64,000 nucleotides of DNA, from contig CM043942.1 in NCBI GenBank assembly GCA_014529385.2, forward strand, positions 3,494,501-3,558,500. Reading direction: 5' to 3'. Numbering within the stretch: position 1 is the stretch's first letter; every line of letters starts with the position of its first letter. The stretch comes from Adiantum capillus-veneris. Taxonomy: Eukaryota > Streptophyta > Polypodiopsida > Polypodiales > Pteridaceae. Below, piece after piece: positions 1 through 10,261 of this stretch. The position numbers and the translations under genes are program-made. The notes beneath the pieces were generated by a model. That model saw only the letters and a program-made list of their open reading frames with translations. It ran no database searches and was not told where the DNA came from.

Positions 1-405
1 GCAAAATGGTGTTGCTGAGAGGAAAAACAGGTCACTTACGGAAATGGCACGATGTATGGTCAAAAGTCAAGCTTTGCCGCATTCTTTTTGGCTTGAGTCC
101 ATCATGCGTGCCACTTATGTACTTAATAGGTGTCCTACAAAAGCTTTGCAGTCTATTACTCCATATGAAGCATGGCATGATAGAAAGCCTTCTATTGAGC
201 ACATGAGTGTTTTTGGCTGTTTGGCATATGCTTTGGTGCCACAAGTGCAGCGCAAAAAATTGGATGATAAGGCTGTCAAATGTATTTTTGTTGGTTATAG
301 TGCTGAAAGCAAAGGTTACAGGTTGTATCATCCACAAAAAAAACGTATTCTGGTTTCACGGGATATAGTGTTTGTGGAAGATTCTGTTTAGCCCTTGCTA
401 TCATT
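1..405 (+). pseudogene. Copia-D integrase C-terminal fragment
   Basis: The DNA is nearly identical to positions 49410-49810 of the full-length Copia-D in this window. It begins inside the integrase core, at the NGVAERKNR-type catalytic Glu motif, and covers the segment with VFGCLAYALVPQVQ and KCIFVGYS that follows the core in Copia polyproteins. Homology stops near 405, where the sequence becomes unrelated. An in-frame TAG at 389-391 stands where the 49.8-kb copy has CAG (Gln). The left edge is the window edge, so the element may continue outside. This is a non-functional scrap, and I am confident of the family. Confidence 0.9.
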
Positions 406-644
406 GTGCGCTCCTTGCCGCATTGTCGAAGCAAGGGACTTGCTGTTACACTGTGTGCGAGCCATACACGGCTCCAAGCACACAACTAGCTTAACTAGTA
501 AGCTCAAAAGAGGGCAATGGTGTGTCACTCACCGCTCTATGCTCCTGCCGTGGAGGATTCCTCGCCGCGAAGAAGAAGGAGACGCCGCTAGGTCGCGCTC
601 AACCGCTTCACCACCGTCGTGCCGCCGCAATGCTCGATCGCGCA

Positions 645-679
<35 letters not shown>

Positions 680-687
680 ACTCACAC

Positions 688-751
<64 letters not shown>

Positions 752-1064
752 ACACACAAGGAGGTGAAGAAGAATAAGATGGAGATGGAGATGGAGCAAG
801 AGCACTCTTCTATTGCACAAATGAGAGAATGAGTGAATTTTAGGTTTAGTTGGCTTTTATATGAGCTCACCCCATTCACACTTGGGCGCCCGTGCTTAGC
901 CAACTAATCCCTTGAATGTCCTAGTTAGAGTGCGCCTCTCATCGGCGATCACTCTTACCCTTTTCCTATTGGTCCGACAAGCCCGATACCTGACTCTACC
1001 AAATACATAATACACGTCCGTCGTAGGTGATGGGGTGTCCATGAGCCGTGAGGGTTAACATGCC
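406..1064. other. Unassigned DNA with a minus-strand TATA-like site
   Basis: I recognise no gene. The stretch holds a CT/AC microsatellite (645-759). On the minus strand a TATAAAAG motif lies at about 853-860, followed by a CT-rich stretch, as in a promoter or an LTR. It ends at the ATGCC target-site copy (1060-1064) of Copia-A. It may be the LTR of an older element, but no partner copy was found. Confidence 0.4.
645..759. repeat. Compound (CT)n-(AC)n microsatellite
   Basis: About 35 bp of CT repeats run into about 75 bp of AC/GC dinucleotides, with a short CGCGCG interruption and one ATAC interruption. Confidence 0.97.
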
Positions 1065-1256
1065 TATTGGGGTATAAAGCCCAATGTGGTCGCCCAGGTA
1101 AGTGGGCGGGCCGTCAGGTATGTACACATATTCTTTTGTAAAAACCTAATAAGAACTCACTATGCTCTACACATTACAGTAGAGCAAGTTCACCATATCG
1201 TAGTGCTCTTCTTCTCGCACTCTCTCTCGCGTCGCACTTCCGCTCGTACTCCTTCA
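1065..1256 (+). repeat. Copia-A 5' LTR (192 bp)
   Basis: It matches 6424-6615 along its full length and ends in CTTCA. The PBS begins two bases downstream. Confidence 0.95.
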
Positions 1257-1258
1257 AC

Positions 1259-1270
1259 TGGTATCAGAGC
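1259..1270 (+). other. Copia-A primer-binding site
   Basis: TGGTATCAGAGC is complementary to the 3' end of plant initiator tRNA-Met. It lies two bases after the 5' LTR. Confidence 0.95.
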
Positions 1271-2353
1271 TCAGATCGAGGCTCGGGGAAGCACTGCAGG
1301 AGGCTAGAGTCACCAGCTCAGATTGGAGTGAAATTCGACAGGCGAAGACACGGCCCCAAATCTTGTGGGAAGAACCGAAGGGCTTGGTGTTCACAGAATT
1401 TCATTCTGAGGTCATCTCGGCCACCGTTCGGCTTCGACAAAGGTCTACGCAGGCCATTTTCGACTACGTGGTCTCGACGGGTGCAGATCCGACTCTGCAA
1501 ATTTGGGGTTTTCGGCCTACGACTGCAGGTGCTGAGGATATCGACACTCCCAGAGCGTTGATTTGTGGCTGTCTACACATCGAAGGACGGCTCACAGTTC
1601 TTGAAGACGTGTCACATACGACACGGGCGCATCTACACACAGACTGTAGGCGACATCCACTAGTTCATCAGGTAGCTTGTGTTTGCTGCTTGATATTCCA
1701 GATTTCATCCTGACATTGCAGGTACTTCCACATGGGATGTATTGTCAGAGATGATGCATGTCTGTTGAGGGTTTGCTGGCTGTGAGTCACGCAGCAAACA
1801 ACCGCCGCAGCGGTTACAGCATACAGTGGGAAATTTGTGGATGTATGACTTTGTGGGAAGTCTATGTACTGTCAAATTTACTGCAGCCTTTGTTGAGGGT
1901 CGAGTGAGGTTTTATTGAGCTGGGGGATTCTCGAATGTTGAGATCCTTTCGGTGATACAGGTCTTGGAGCGATCCCTCGAGCACCCTTAGATAGGCAGCT
2001 AGGATGTATTGACTGTGAGTTAGACAGTTGGGATTGCATCTTTGCTTTACTGCCGTTGGGGCATTGTCGCAGTCTATGCTTATAGGATAGTGACAGGACA
2101 ATGAGAGACAGTATAGGTGCAGGACAGGTTTACCCGCAGCTTACAGTGTCACAGAGACAGTGTTTTTTGAGCTGTTTTTTGGTCTGTTTTTAGTACACCA
2201 GAGACATTTTACAAAGGAGACTCTGCCAAAATTTCTGCAGAATCTGAAGCTTTCTTGGTTCATTTGACAGGTTGATATTGGTTCAGAGGTCAGTTTACAG
2301 GGGAAACTCTGCCGAATTTCTCCCAGAAAAGTAAACTACTGTGAAGCGTAGCT
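1271..2353 (+). other. Copia-A untranslated leader
   Basis: About 1.08 kb separates the PBS from the gag ATG. Its ORFs are short and unlike known proteins. A leader of this size would carry packaging and dimerisation signals, but I can point to none specifically. Confidence 0.7.
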
Positions 2354-4849
2354 ATGGCTGGATCACAGGACACTGCTCTTTACAATATCAAGAAGCTGGA
2401 TGGAACCAATTTCCCATTGTGGAAGAAGCAGATTTGGCACGTGTTGGTACAAAAGAAGCAGATAAAACCTATAAAGCTCAAGGGGATAAAACCAGAAGAT
2501 ATGGACGAAGATGAATGGAGCGAAATGGATGAATTGGCACTTTCTACCATTATGCTGACTTTGGCAGAAAGCGTTTACTTCAATGTAGCAGACGAGATGT
2601 CGGCTTATCAAGCATGGTTAAAGCTGAGTGATCTTTATGAGAAGCAGAGTGCAGCTTCACAGGTATACTGGCTTAAGAAGCTTGTTGACTTGAAGATCAA
2701 AGAAGGGACACCTATGTCCAATCATCTAAATGAATTCAACACAATCTATAGTCAGTTGTCAGCTCAAGGTGTCAAGTTTGATGAACCTGTTAGAGCTATG
2801 TTCCTGTTGATCACATTGCCGGAAAGTTGGGAAACTTTTCGCACAGCTTTGAGTAATTTTGCACCTCCAGATGGTTTGAACATAGCAGGTGTAGAAGAAA
2901 GTCTGCTTACTGAAGAAACCAATAGAAAGACAATGGACAAAGGCAAAGGAACAGCCTTAGTTGTCAGGGGAAGGACCAAAGAAAAGTACAAAGGTGGAAA
3001 GAGGAATCAGTCTCGTAGCAAGTCCCGCAGTGCTAAAGGCAAGAGTGACATAGAATGCTACCATTGTGGCAAGAAGGGTCACATGAAAAGAGACTGCAGA
3101 GAATGGAAAGCAGAAAAAGGCAAAGAGAAAGCTGAAGACCATGGTGAGAAGAACAAGTCCTCAGTGAAGATTCAAGAAATAAATGTGACAAACACTGTTG
3201 CAGAGGATGACAGTCTAGTGTCAGGAGACATCTACTTCTTGAAGAATACAATGGACTCAGCTCTTCTTACAGCATCTGATGGAAATGCACTGAGTGACTG
3301 GATTATAGACTCAGGGGCATCACTTCATGTGTCTCCAAACAAGGAGTGGTTTACCTCTTATGTGCCCACTAAAGATCATGTTCGGCTAGGCAATGGGCAG
3401 ACATGTGAGATCTTAGGTGTTGGAGATGTTCAATTGAAGTTTCAGAATGGCTCTTCTTTCACGTTGAAGAATGTGAGACATGTTCCCGCAATTACAAAGA
3501 GCTTGATCAGCACAGGTTTACTTGATGATGCTGGCTACGTCACCACTTTCGGACAGAACATGTGGAAGATATCCAAGGGTTCTATGACAGTAGCACATGG
3601 AGTAAAGTCTGGAGGACTTTACATGATTTATGTATCAAATGTCTCTAAAAATGTAATCAATGTAATCGAGCGGCCGAACGTTTCTTTGTGGCATAGCCGG
3701 TTAGGACATATGTCCAAGAAGGGAATGGAAATCTTGTCTCGTTCTGGTTATTTGCCTGGCTTTTCATTTAATGATTTTGAATTCTGTGAACATTGTCTGT
3801 ATGTTAAGCAAACACAGCAGCCACATAAGCATAGAAGCAGTAGAAGAGATACACAGTTGGCACTTGTTCATAGTGATTTGTGTGGACCTATGCCTGACCT
3901 ATCTCTAGGGGGAGCTTCTTACTTTATGAATTTTATAGATGATTACTCGAGGAAAGTATGGGTTTACTTTCTCAAGCACAAGGATGAAGTGTTTAGTGTT
4001 TTCAAAACGTTTGTGACACTTGTGGAGAATCAGAGTGGCAAGAAGCTTAAATGCTTACGCACTGACAATGGTGGAGAGTATGTTTCAAATGCCTTTCAGG
4101 ACTTTTGTGAGTCAAAAGGTATAAAACGTGAACTTACTGCTCCTTACAATCCTCCTCAAAATTGTGTTGGTGAGAGGATGAATAGGACCATACAAGAGAA
4201 GGTCAGAAGTATGTTGTCTAATGCACAACTGCCAAATGGGTTTTGGGCTGAAGCTGTATCAACAGCTGTTCATCTTGTAAATAAATCTCATAGCAAGGTT
4301 TTGCAGAAGGATTCAATGCCAGGGATGGTATGTTCAGGAAAAATTCCCTCATACAAGCATCTCAGCGTCTTTGGCTGTGAGGCATATACTCACGTTCCAA
4401 AGGAATTTAGGAACAAACTTGACCCAAAGAGTAGAAAGTGCATCTTTCTAGGCTATGGTAATTCTGGTGAGATGGGGTACAGACTTTGGGATCCCGAATC
4501 CAGAAAGGTTGTCCGCAGCAATGATGTTCACTTTAATGAATCCAAATATCATTCTAAACCAGAGAGGGTTGAGGAGATTAGAAGAGTTGTCTTCCAAGAA
4601 GATGGACCTGCACGTGCAAGACAAAATGTCAGGGCTCAAGAGGAGCAAGGACAGGATAGAGTGGAACCACAGGTTGTGGTTGAGCCTAAGCCACCTATTG
4701 TGCGTAGATCTGAACGTGTCACACGACCTCCTGATAGGTTTGTTCCATCTATGAACTATGTCATGTTGACTGATTGCAATGAGCCTTCATGTTACAAGGA
4801 AGCAGTGAAAATGAAGGACTCCGGGAAATGGCAATTGGCCATGCAATGA
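2354..4849 (+). CDS. Copia-A gag-protease-integrase (nonsense-terminated)
   Basis: The 831-codon frame starts at the ATG at 2354. Gag of the UBN2 type fills about residues 1-230, followed by one CCHC zinc knuckle at 235-248 (CYHCGKKGHMKRDC) after a basic RS-rich stretch. The aspartic protease has DSGAS at 319-323. The GAG-pre-integrase motif LWHSRLGHM lies near 445. The integrase triad is D508, D571 and E607, an exact D,D(35)E spacing. The frame ends at a TGA at 4847-4849 where related copies have a Ser codon, and the next codon continues in the same frame into reverse transcriptase. So this is one polyprotein cut by one substitution. All visible catalytic residues upstream of the stop are kept. 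Confidence 0.93.
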   Translation: MAGSQDTALYNIKKLDGTNFPLWKKQIWHVLVQKKQIKPIKLKGIKPEDMDEDEWSEMDELALSTIMLTLAESVYFNVADEMSAYQAWLKLSDLYEKQSAASQVYWLKKLVDLKIKEGTPMSNHLNEFNTIYSQLSAQGVKFDEPVRAMFLLITLPESWETFRTALSNFAPPDGLNIAGVEESLLTEETNRKTMDKGKGTALVVRGRTKEKYKGGKRNQSRSKSRSAKGKSDIECYHCGKKGHMKRDCREWKAEKGKEKAEDHGEKNKSSVKIQEINVTNTVAEDDSLVSGDIYFLKNTMDSALLTASDGNALSDWIIDSGASLHVSPNKEWFTSYVPTKDHVRLGNGQTCEILGVGDVQLKFQNGSSFTLKNVRHVPAITKSLISTGLLDDAGYVTTFGQNMWKISKGSMTVAHGVKSGGLYMIYVSNVSKNVINVIERPNVSLWHSRLGHMSKKGMEILSRSGYLPGFSFNDFEFCEHCLYVKQTQQPHKHRSSRRDTQLALVHSDLCGPMPDLSLGGASYFMNFIDDYSRKVWVYFLKHKDEVFSVFKTFVTLVENQSGKKLKCLRTDNGGEYVSNAFQDFCESKGIKRELTAPYNPPQNCVGERMNRTIQEKVRSMLSNAQLPNGFWAEAVSTAVHLVNKSHSKVLQKDSMPGMVCSGKIPSYKHLSVFGCEAYTHVPKEFRNKLDPKSRKCIFLGYGNSGEMGYRLWDPESRKVVRSNDVHFNESKYHSKPERVEEIRRVVFQEDGPARARQNVRAQEEQGQDRVEPQVVVEPKPPIVRRSERVTRPPDRFVPSMNYVMLTDCNEPSCYKEAVKMKDSGKWQLAMQ

Positions 4850-4852
4850 GAA

Positions 4853-6334
4853 ATGACAGCTCTGCATAAAAACAAGACATGGAAGCTAGTTAAATTACCA
4901 CAGGGCAAAAAGGCTCTACCTTGTAAATGGGTTTACAGGTATAAGATCACCGTTCATGATAGTCAGCCAAAGTACAAAGCAAGGCTTGTTGCCAAGGGCT
5001 TTAAGCAAGAACAAGGCATTGACTTTGATGAAGTCTTCTGTCCGGTGGTCAAGATGACTACATTGAGATGCTTTCTTGCATTGGTTGCCATATTAGATTT
5101 GGTGTTGCACCAAATGGATGTCAAGACAGCGTTCTTGCATGGTGATTTAGATGTGGAAATTTACATGCAGCAGCCAGAAGGGTTTGTTGAGAAAGGCAAG
5201 GAAGATTGGGTATGCCAGTTGTTAAAGAGTCTTTATGGCTTAAAACAATCACCGAGGGCATGGTATCATAAATTCCACAAGTTTATGCTTTCTCAAGGCT
5301 ACAAACGTAGTGAGTTCGATCACTGTCTATATACAAAGAAGGCTAAGGATGGTAGTTGGCTGATCCTTATTTTGTATGTGGATGACATGTTGATTGCTGG
5401 CAAGCACTTGGAAGAAATTTCAGCTTTGAAGTCAAAGATGGAAAAATCGTTTGACATGAAAGACATGGGTGAGGCAAGTCATATACTTGGTATGCGCATT
5501 GAGAGAGACAGATCAAAGAAGTTGATTTGGTTATCTCAAACAGAGTATATTGACAAGGGTTTGCAACGTTTCAATATGGAGAAGGGAAAGGCACTGAGTG
5601 TTCCATTGCCACCATATGTGAAACTTAGCAAACAAGATTGTCCTGTGTCTGAGGAAGAACAGGCTGAAATGGATAAGATTCCATATGGGTCTGCAGTGGG
5701 TAGTTTGATGTATGCAATGATTGCTACTCGCCCAGACATTGAATTTGCAGTGGGAGTAGTAAGTCGATACATGTCAAACCCAGGCAAGAAACATTGGGAG
5801 GCAGTGAAAGGAATATTGAGATACCTGAAAGCTACAAAGAGTATGCGTATATGCTATGGGAGTCAGGAGCTAAGTGTAAAGGGTTTTACAGACTCAGATT
5901 ATGCAGGTGACTTAGACAATCGAAGGTCTACGTCAGGGTATGTCTTTACATTGGCTGGTGGAGCAGTATCATGGCGTTCTAGATTACAAGATTGTGTTAC
6001 TCAGTCTACTACAGAGGCTGAATATGTTGCAGCATCAGAGGCATGCAAAGAATCAATTTGGCTTAATCGACTAGTAACAGATTTGGGAATCAAAGAAGAG
6101 ATGCCTGTGTTATATTGTGATAGTCAAAGTGCTATACAATTGGCTCGCAATCCAGTTTATCACTCAAAGACAAAGCATGTGGATGTGAAGTATCATTTCA
6201 TCAGGGAAATGCTCGAGGATAAGCAACTTCAGCTTGTCAAAGTTCACACCACAGAAAATCCTGCTGATCTACTTACAAAAGGACTTCCCTCAGAGAGCTT
6301 TGCGCATTTTCGCAAGCGGTTAGGTGTAGGGTAG
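4853..6334 (+). CDS. Copia-A reverse transcriptase and RNase H (pol 3' part)
   Basis: This 493-codon stretch is in frame with 2354-4849 and separated from it only by TGA-GAA. It opens with the Copia RT entry motif (ALPCKWVYRYK, ARLVAKGFKQEQGIDF). It carries YVDDM at 5375-5389, with the two catalytic Asp at 5381-5386, preceded by LYGLKQSPRAWY. RNase H shows TDSDYAGD, STTEAEYVA and YCDSQSA, then the terminal ADLLTKGLP motif common at Copia pol ends. The stop lies about 80 bp before the PPT. On its own it has no natural start; expression would need readthrough of the upstream TGA. Confidence 0.93.
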   Translation: MTALHKNKTWKLVKLPQGKKALPCKWVYRYKITVHDSQPKYKARLVAKGFKQEQGIDFDEVFCPVVKMTTLRCFLALVAILDLVLHQMDVKTAFLHGDLDVEIYMQQPEGFVEKGKEDWVCQLLKSLYGLKQSPRAWYHKFHKFMLSQGYKRSEFDHCLYTKKAKDGSWLILILYVDDMLIAGKHLEEISALKSKMEKSFDMKDMGEASHILGMRIERDRSKKLIWLSQTEYIDKGLQRFNMEKGKALSVPLPPYVKLSKQDCPVSEEEQAEMDKIPYGSAVGSLMYAMIATRPDIEFAVGVVSRYMSNPGKKHWEAVKGILRYLKATKSMRICYGSQELSVKGFTDSDYAGDLDNRRSTSGYVFTLAGGAVSWRSRLQDCVTQSTTEAEYVAASEACKESIWLNRLVTDLGIKEEMPVLYCDSQSAIQLARNPVYHSKTKHVDVKYHFIREMLEDKQLQLVKVHTTENPADLLTKGLPSESFAHFRKRLGVG

Positions 6335-6412
6335 TACATCACTTCTCTACATCTCTTGTATATTAGCTTGTATAGTAGCTTCTCTCACACTTAAAGTACC
6401 ACATTGGACTTT

Positions 6413-6423
6413 AAGTGGGAGGT
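6413..6423 (+). other. Copia-A polypurine tract
   Basis: AAGTGGGAGGT directly abuts the TGTTGGGG start of the 3' LTR, the plus-strand priming position. Confidence 0.93.
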
Positions 6424-6615
6424 TGTTGGGGTATAAAGCCCAATGTGGTCGCCCAGGTAAGTGGGCGGGCCGTGAGGTATGTACACATATTCTTTTGTAA
6501 AAACCTAATAAGAACTCACTATGCTCTACACATTACAGTAGAGCGAGTTCACCATATCGTCGTGCTCTTCTTCTCGCACTCTCTCTCGCGTCGCACTTCT
6601 GCTATTACTCCTTCA
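6424..6615 (+). repeat. Copia-A 3' LTR (192 bp)
   Basis: TG...CA ends; matches 1065-1256 end to end with about 4% difference. Confidence 0.95.
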
Positions 6616-7990
6616 ATGTCCCCCTTCCTGATGTAGATTCCGTACTCGGAAGCTATTGAGTTGAAGCTCGTTCCTCGAGGTGGAAGAGCATTTGAGATGA
6701 ATGTCCTTAGCCTTCTTCAGTCACTGCAAAATCAAACAACATTGGCACAGTAATTGCATTCTCATAAGTGATTAAAAAGCATATGCAGTTTTAGGTAGAC
6801 AAATTGATTGGTAGAAGGATTTCAAACAATTTGTCAGCAATGAACATTAAATTGCAATGTAATCAAATGCATAAACAGATGTAAAGGTAAAAAAAATTAA
6901 ACAAGTTTGGGGTCGCTAATTTGACGGTCGAAAGGCACTAGAGATCGAATATTAATACCATGGGTAAGCTTCTTAATTTTTTGTGGTCAATTAAGTTGTT
7001 TAATCGCGAGAGCCAAGTATTCATGTTCGAGGGCTGACTAGAGGCCATATCTAGAAGACCTTGTAGTTAAGCTACCATAAAAGGAATTTCTCATGAAATC
7101 ATCTCCTGACTGATTACTTTTTCTTTGACCCCCCAAAGTCTTTTCACAGTGATTCAATTTTGATGTGTGTGCTTATTTTGTATGCCTTGGGTTTTTTGCT
7201 TTTCAAAGAAAAGCGCCCACACTGGGAACCTCTAGGGCTCTAGTACCATAGGCAATACATGTGAGTGAAGTACCAAATCAGCTGAGATTTCTCTTCCAGC
7301 TTAAGATTTTACAGTGTGGCACTTTGATTTTTTGTTTGTTCATTTTCAGCATTTTAATTTTGTAACTTTGGGGGGTTATATAACACTGATACACCTCCCC
7401 AGGCTCATCACACTAGTAAACTCCCTTTATAATACTTAAGCTAAAGGTCAATAGGGTCAAGCCCACTAGAAAGCCCTAGTACATTTCACACAATGCTGCC
7501 TAAATCGGATTAAGAACCTAAGTAACCATTAATTATTAGGAAGGCATTCCCCATGGTATTAAGAGAAGATTTCTAACACCTAACTTGGTCAAACTAGTTT
7601 GTCGGACTGCTTGATTTTTAAACCTAGACAAGTGATTATGACAAAAAATTACATTGAATTAAATGTTTGATACTAAGCAAATGCGGTGAATATTAGGCTA
7701 CCAATCACAATTAAAGCAGACAATCATAGATGCAAAAAAGATAAGGGGCAATGCTAATGGACAAGAAACACCTTTTTGTGTCGATGGTCGTGCTTGATTT
7801 GAAGAGTGAGTCGAGATAAAGATTCCATGAAGGTCCAAATCCTACCAATAGCAACACGCTCCTATACACACTAGGAAACAAAAGGAATACCTCTAGGAGG
7901 CACATTAGTGGAAAAAGGTACCAACACTTATTGAACACAACAAAAAACATAAGGAACCCTAACCTAATTATTTGCACTCCCCCTAGAGAG
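6616..7990. other. Unassigned DNA; possible disrupted exon at its left edge
   Basis: I see no gene with recognisable domains. On the minus strand about 6716-6616 is open, and if Copia-A and one TSD copy are removed it continues in frame to a stop at 996-998. The joined frame is about 57 codons, too short to be decisive. The rest is AT-rich and contains only short ORFs. Confidence 0.35.
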
Positions 7991-8413
7991 TCAAGGGAAT
8001 AGGATATTGTAGAGGTTGGGGAGAAACCCTAAGGCTAAACCCCTATCTTCGTCGTCGAGATAAACAAAGTCATCATCCATGAAACCATATGTGCTATCCG
8101 TGTAGTCGTGTAAATTTTCTTCTTCATCATAGGTGCCCATGTTTACTAAGAAGGTCACTAGACACCTATAGTCATCTTGGTCAAAAGGGTAGGCTTGTGC
8201 AATGGGAGAAACGCTCTCTACTAAGTATGGATCAGACGTGGTCAAGAGACGTATCAGCCATTCTAACTCCTCAAAATTCCTCTCACATGCTAGCGTACCT
8301 ATCAAATCCCATTCACATGCAAGCACTGGAAAGACCATGTGAAATATTTGTGAAAAGTAACGAGGGTACCTCTCACCCAAGGCAGGAGTGGATGACTCTA
8401 GCGTACTAGCCAT
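7991..8413 (-). CDS. Unrecognised 140-aa acidic protein near Gypsy-M LTR
   Basis: An uninterrupted ATG-to-TGA frame of 140 codons; I do not recognise the product. The N-terminal half is mixed hydrophobic with two CE-W/R motifs. The C-terminal half is very acidic (runs such as TYDEEE and DDDFVYLDDEDRG). There is no signal peptide and no obvious metal-binding motif. It lies 225 bp downstream of the predicted start of the Gypsy-M 3' LTR and 138 bp downstream of a TATATAA motif (8551-8557) on the same strand. It could therefore be an ORF inside that LTR, a host gene in the flank, or chance. The start is the only ATG that gives this length. Existence as a real gene is uncertain. Confidence 0.4.
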   Translation of the reverse strand: MASTLESSTPALGERYPRYFSQIFHMVFPVLACEWDLIGTLACERNFEELEWLIRLLTTSDPYLVESVSPIAQAYPFDQDDYRCLVTFLVNMGTYDEEENLHDYTDSTYGFMDDDFVYLDDEDRGLALGFLPNLYNILFP

Positions 8414-8550
8414 ATCTCTACACGCAAATAGATGATGGTTAGAGTGAAAATATTACAAGGGTCGTGTTCTTGTGCATAATTTGTTTTTATGATTTGTGTT
8501 ATGGCTCTTGCTCTTTTACTTTTTTATCTTGTTTTTGTGATTATAAGGCT

Positions 8551-8557
8551 TTATATA
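8551..8557 (-). promoter_or_regulatory. TATA-like box in putative Gypsy-M LTR
   Basis: The minus strand reads TATATAAAG here, about 81 bp inside the predicted LTR start at 8638. The position suits a U3 promoter. No transcript evidence is available. Confidence 0.45.
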
Positions 8558-8638
8558 TACATTCCCTAAGATCGGAGATTAAGAGGTCAGGGAGAAAGGT
8601 TGAGAGGGAAGCAAGTGAATGATGGATGTCCACAAACA

Positions 8639-8652
8639 CTCCCCCCTTCCTT
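8639..8652 (-). other. Gypsy-M polypurine tract and 3' LTR start
   Basis: The minus strand reads AAGGAAGGGGGGAG followed by TGTTTGTGG, a typical PPT plus LTR start, so the 3' LTR would run leftward from 8638. It lies directly after the stop (8660-8662) of the Gypsy-M reading frame. The LTR's far end and its 5' partner were not found. Confidence 0.65.
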
Positions 8653-8750
8653 GGGTAGATCATACCGTTTGAAATGATGTCGTCACCCTTTGAAACCAAT
8701 TGCTCCATTTGGTAATAGGTGAAGATTTTTTCCAGTGGTTTTCTATTACC

Positions 8751-8971
8751 TGAAGTCGCGGAGCGGAGCGTGGGTCGACTCTCTCTCACACACACACACA
8801 CAGTGAGCTTACACAGTACACAGTACGCAGAGAACTGTTAGAAGGGTTATCCCCCAAATCCTTAGTATTCACAAAGAATATGTTAGTATATACAAAGAGT
8901 TAGAGGTAAGTGAGTTAGGCGGGCGGCCGGCCATATCCGCATAAGAGGCCACTTGGGCTTTAATCCCAACA
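8751..8971 (-). repeat. Copia-B 3' LTR (221 bp)
   Basis: On the minus strand it starts TGTTGGGATT and ends GACTTCA. An ACCTCCCACTT block (PPT AAGTGGGAGGT on the minus strand) abuts it at 8972-8982. Confidence 0.95.
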
Positions 8972-9055
8972 ACCTCCCACTTAAAGTCCAACGTGGCACT
9001 TTAAGTAACTGTAAATCTATGAACATAAATGTACAAAGATTTACATGGCTGCCAT

Positions 9056-10161
9056 CTATCCAATGCCCAATAACTCACGACAATGCACAAAGCCCTCTCC
9101 TGGAAGTCCCTTTGTGAGTAGATCAGCAGGATTGTCCTTGGTGTGGATCTTCAGCAGCTGTATCTGCTTGTCTTCAAGTACTTCCCTAATGAAGTGATAT
9201 TTGACATCAATATGCTTAGTCTTCGAATGGAACACTGGATTCTTTGCCAATTGTATAGCACTTTGACTATCACAATATAACTCTGGCATATCTGCATTGA
9301 TTCCCAAGTCTGCAACCAATCTACCAAGCCAAATAGCTTCTTTGCATGCCTCATTTGCTGCAACATACTCAGCTTCTGTAGTAGACTGCGTAACACAATC
9401 TTGTAATCGAGATCGCCATGATATGGCACCTCCAGCCAATGTAAAGACATAGCCTGATGTAGATCTCCTCTTATCCAAGTCTCCTGCATAATCTGAGTCA
9501 GTGTATCCTCTGACACTCAAATCCTGACTACCATAGCATATGCGCATACTCTTTGTATGTTTTAAGTATCTCATGATACCTTTCACTGCCTCCCAATGTT
9601 TCTTGCCGGGATTTGACATATATCTGCTAACCACCCCCACTGCAAATGCAATATCCGGACGTGTAGCAATCATTGCATACATCAAACTACCCACTGCAGA
9701 CGCATATGGAATCTTATCCATTTCAGCCTTTTCTTCCTCAGACACAGGACAATCTTGTTTGCTAAGTTTCACATATGGTGGCAATGGAACACTCAATGCC
9801 TTTCCCTTCTCCATATTGAAACGTTGCAAAACCTTGTCAATATACTCTGTTTGAGATAACCAAATCAACTTCTTTGATCTGTCTCTCTCAATGCGCATAC
9901 CAAGTATATGACTTGCCTCACCCATGTCTTTCATGTCAAACGATTTTTCCATCTTTGACTTCAAAGCTGAAATTTCTTCCAAGTGTTTGCCAGCAATCAA
10001 CATGTCATCCACATACAAAATAAGGATCAGCCAACTGCCATCCTTAGCCTTCTTTGTACATAGACAGTGATCGAACTCACTACGTTTGTAGCCTTGAGAA
10101 AGCATAAACTGGTGGAACTTATGGTACCATGCCCTCGGTGATTGTTTTAAGCCATAAAGGC
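9056..10161 (-). CDS. Copia-B reverse transcriptase C-part and RNase H fragment
   Basis: An open frame of about 349 codons from an internal Met, very similar to Copia-A codons from LYGLKQSPRAWY onward. It contains the catalytic YVDDM, YASAVGSLMYAM, the RNase H motifs TDSDYAGD, STTEAEYVA and YCDSQSA, and the ADLLTKGLP terminus. It has no frame breaks, consistent with a recent insertion. Its N-terminus is lost at the inversion junction near 10158-10161, so the RT is incomplete and cannot be active alone. There is no proper start codon. Confidence 0.9.
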
Positions 10162-10261
10162 TCTACCTTGTAAATGGGTTTACAGGTATAAGATCACCGC
10201 TCATGATAGTCAGCCAAAGTACAAAGCAAGGCTTGTTGCCAAGGGCTTTAAGCAAGAACAA
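10158..10261 (+). mobile_element. Inverted RT fragment inside Copia-B
   Basis: About 104 bp of RT N-terminal coding sequence lies in the orientation opposite to the rest of the element. It matches Copia-A 4912-5014 with about one mismatch (CCGCTCAT versus CCGTTCAT). It joins the LTR directly on its right and the oppositely oriented RT on its left. Confidence 0.93.

Larger units (their letters stand above)
1065..6615 (+). mobile_element. Copia-A, full-length Ty1/Copia LTR retrotransposon
   Basis: This is a complete 5.55-kb insertion. Its two 192-bp LTRs (1065-1256, 6424-6615) differ at about 7-8 sites by eye. PBS, PPT and one gag-pol frame lie between them in the Copia order Gag, PR, IN, RT, RNase H. 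The 5-bp flanks ATGCC (1060-1064) and ATGTC (6616-6620) are a target-site duplication with one mismatch. The 5' LTR starts TA instead of TG, probably a point mutation. The reading frame has one nonsense codon (4847-4849), so this copy is probably dead on its own but could be mobilised by relatives. Its coding DNA closely matches Copia-B at 8.75-10.48 kb, although the LTRs differ. Confidence 0.96.

Noticed and set aside
608-903. ORFs of Cys-Val, Leu-Ser or Thr-His repeats over the microsatellites (also near 20.1-20.5, 29.3-30.0, 30.9-31.3 and 63.4-63.6 kb)
   Set aside because: They are translations of dinucleotide repeats and have no independent protein sequence.
7711-7977. Hydrophobic 88-codon minus-strand ORF downstream of the 140-codon ORF
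   Set aside because: It lacks an ATG start and its hydrophobicity follows from T-rich sequence.
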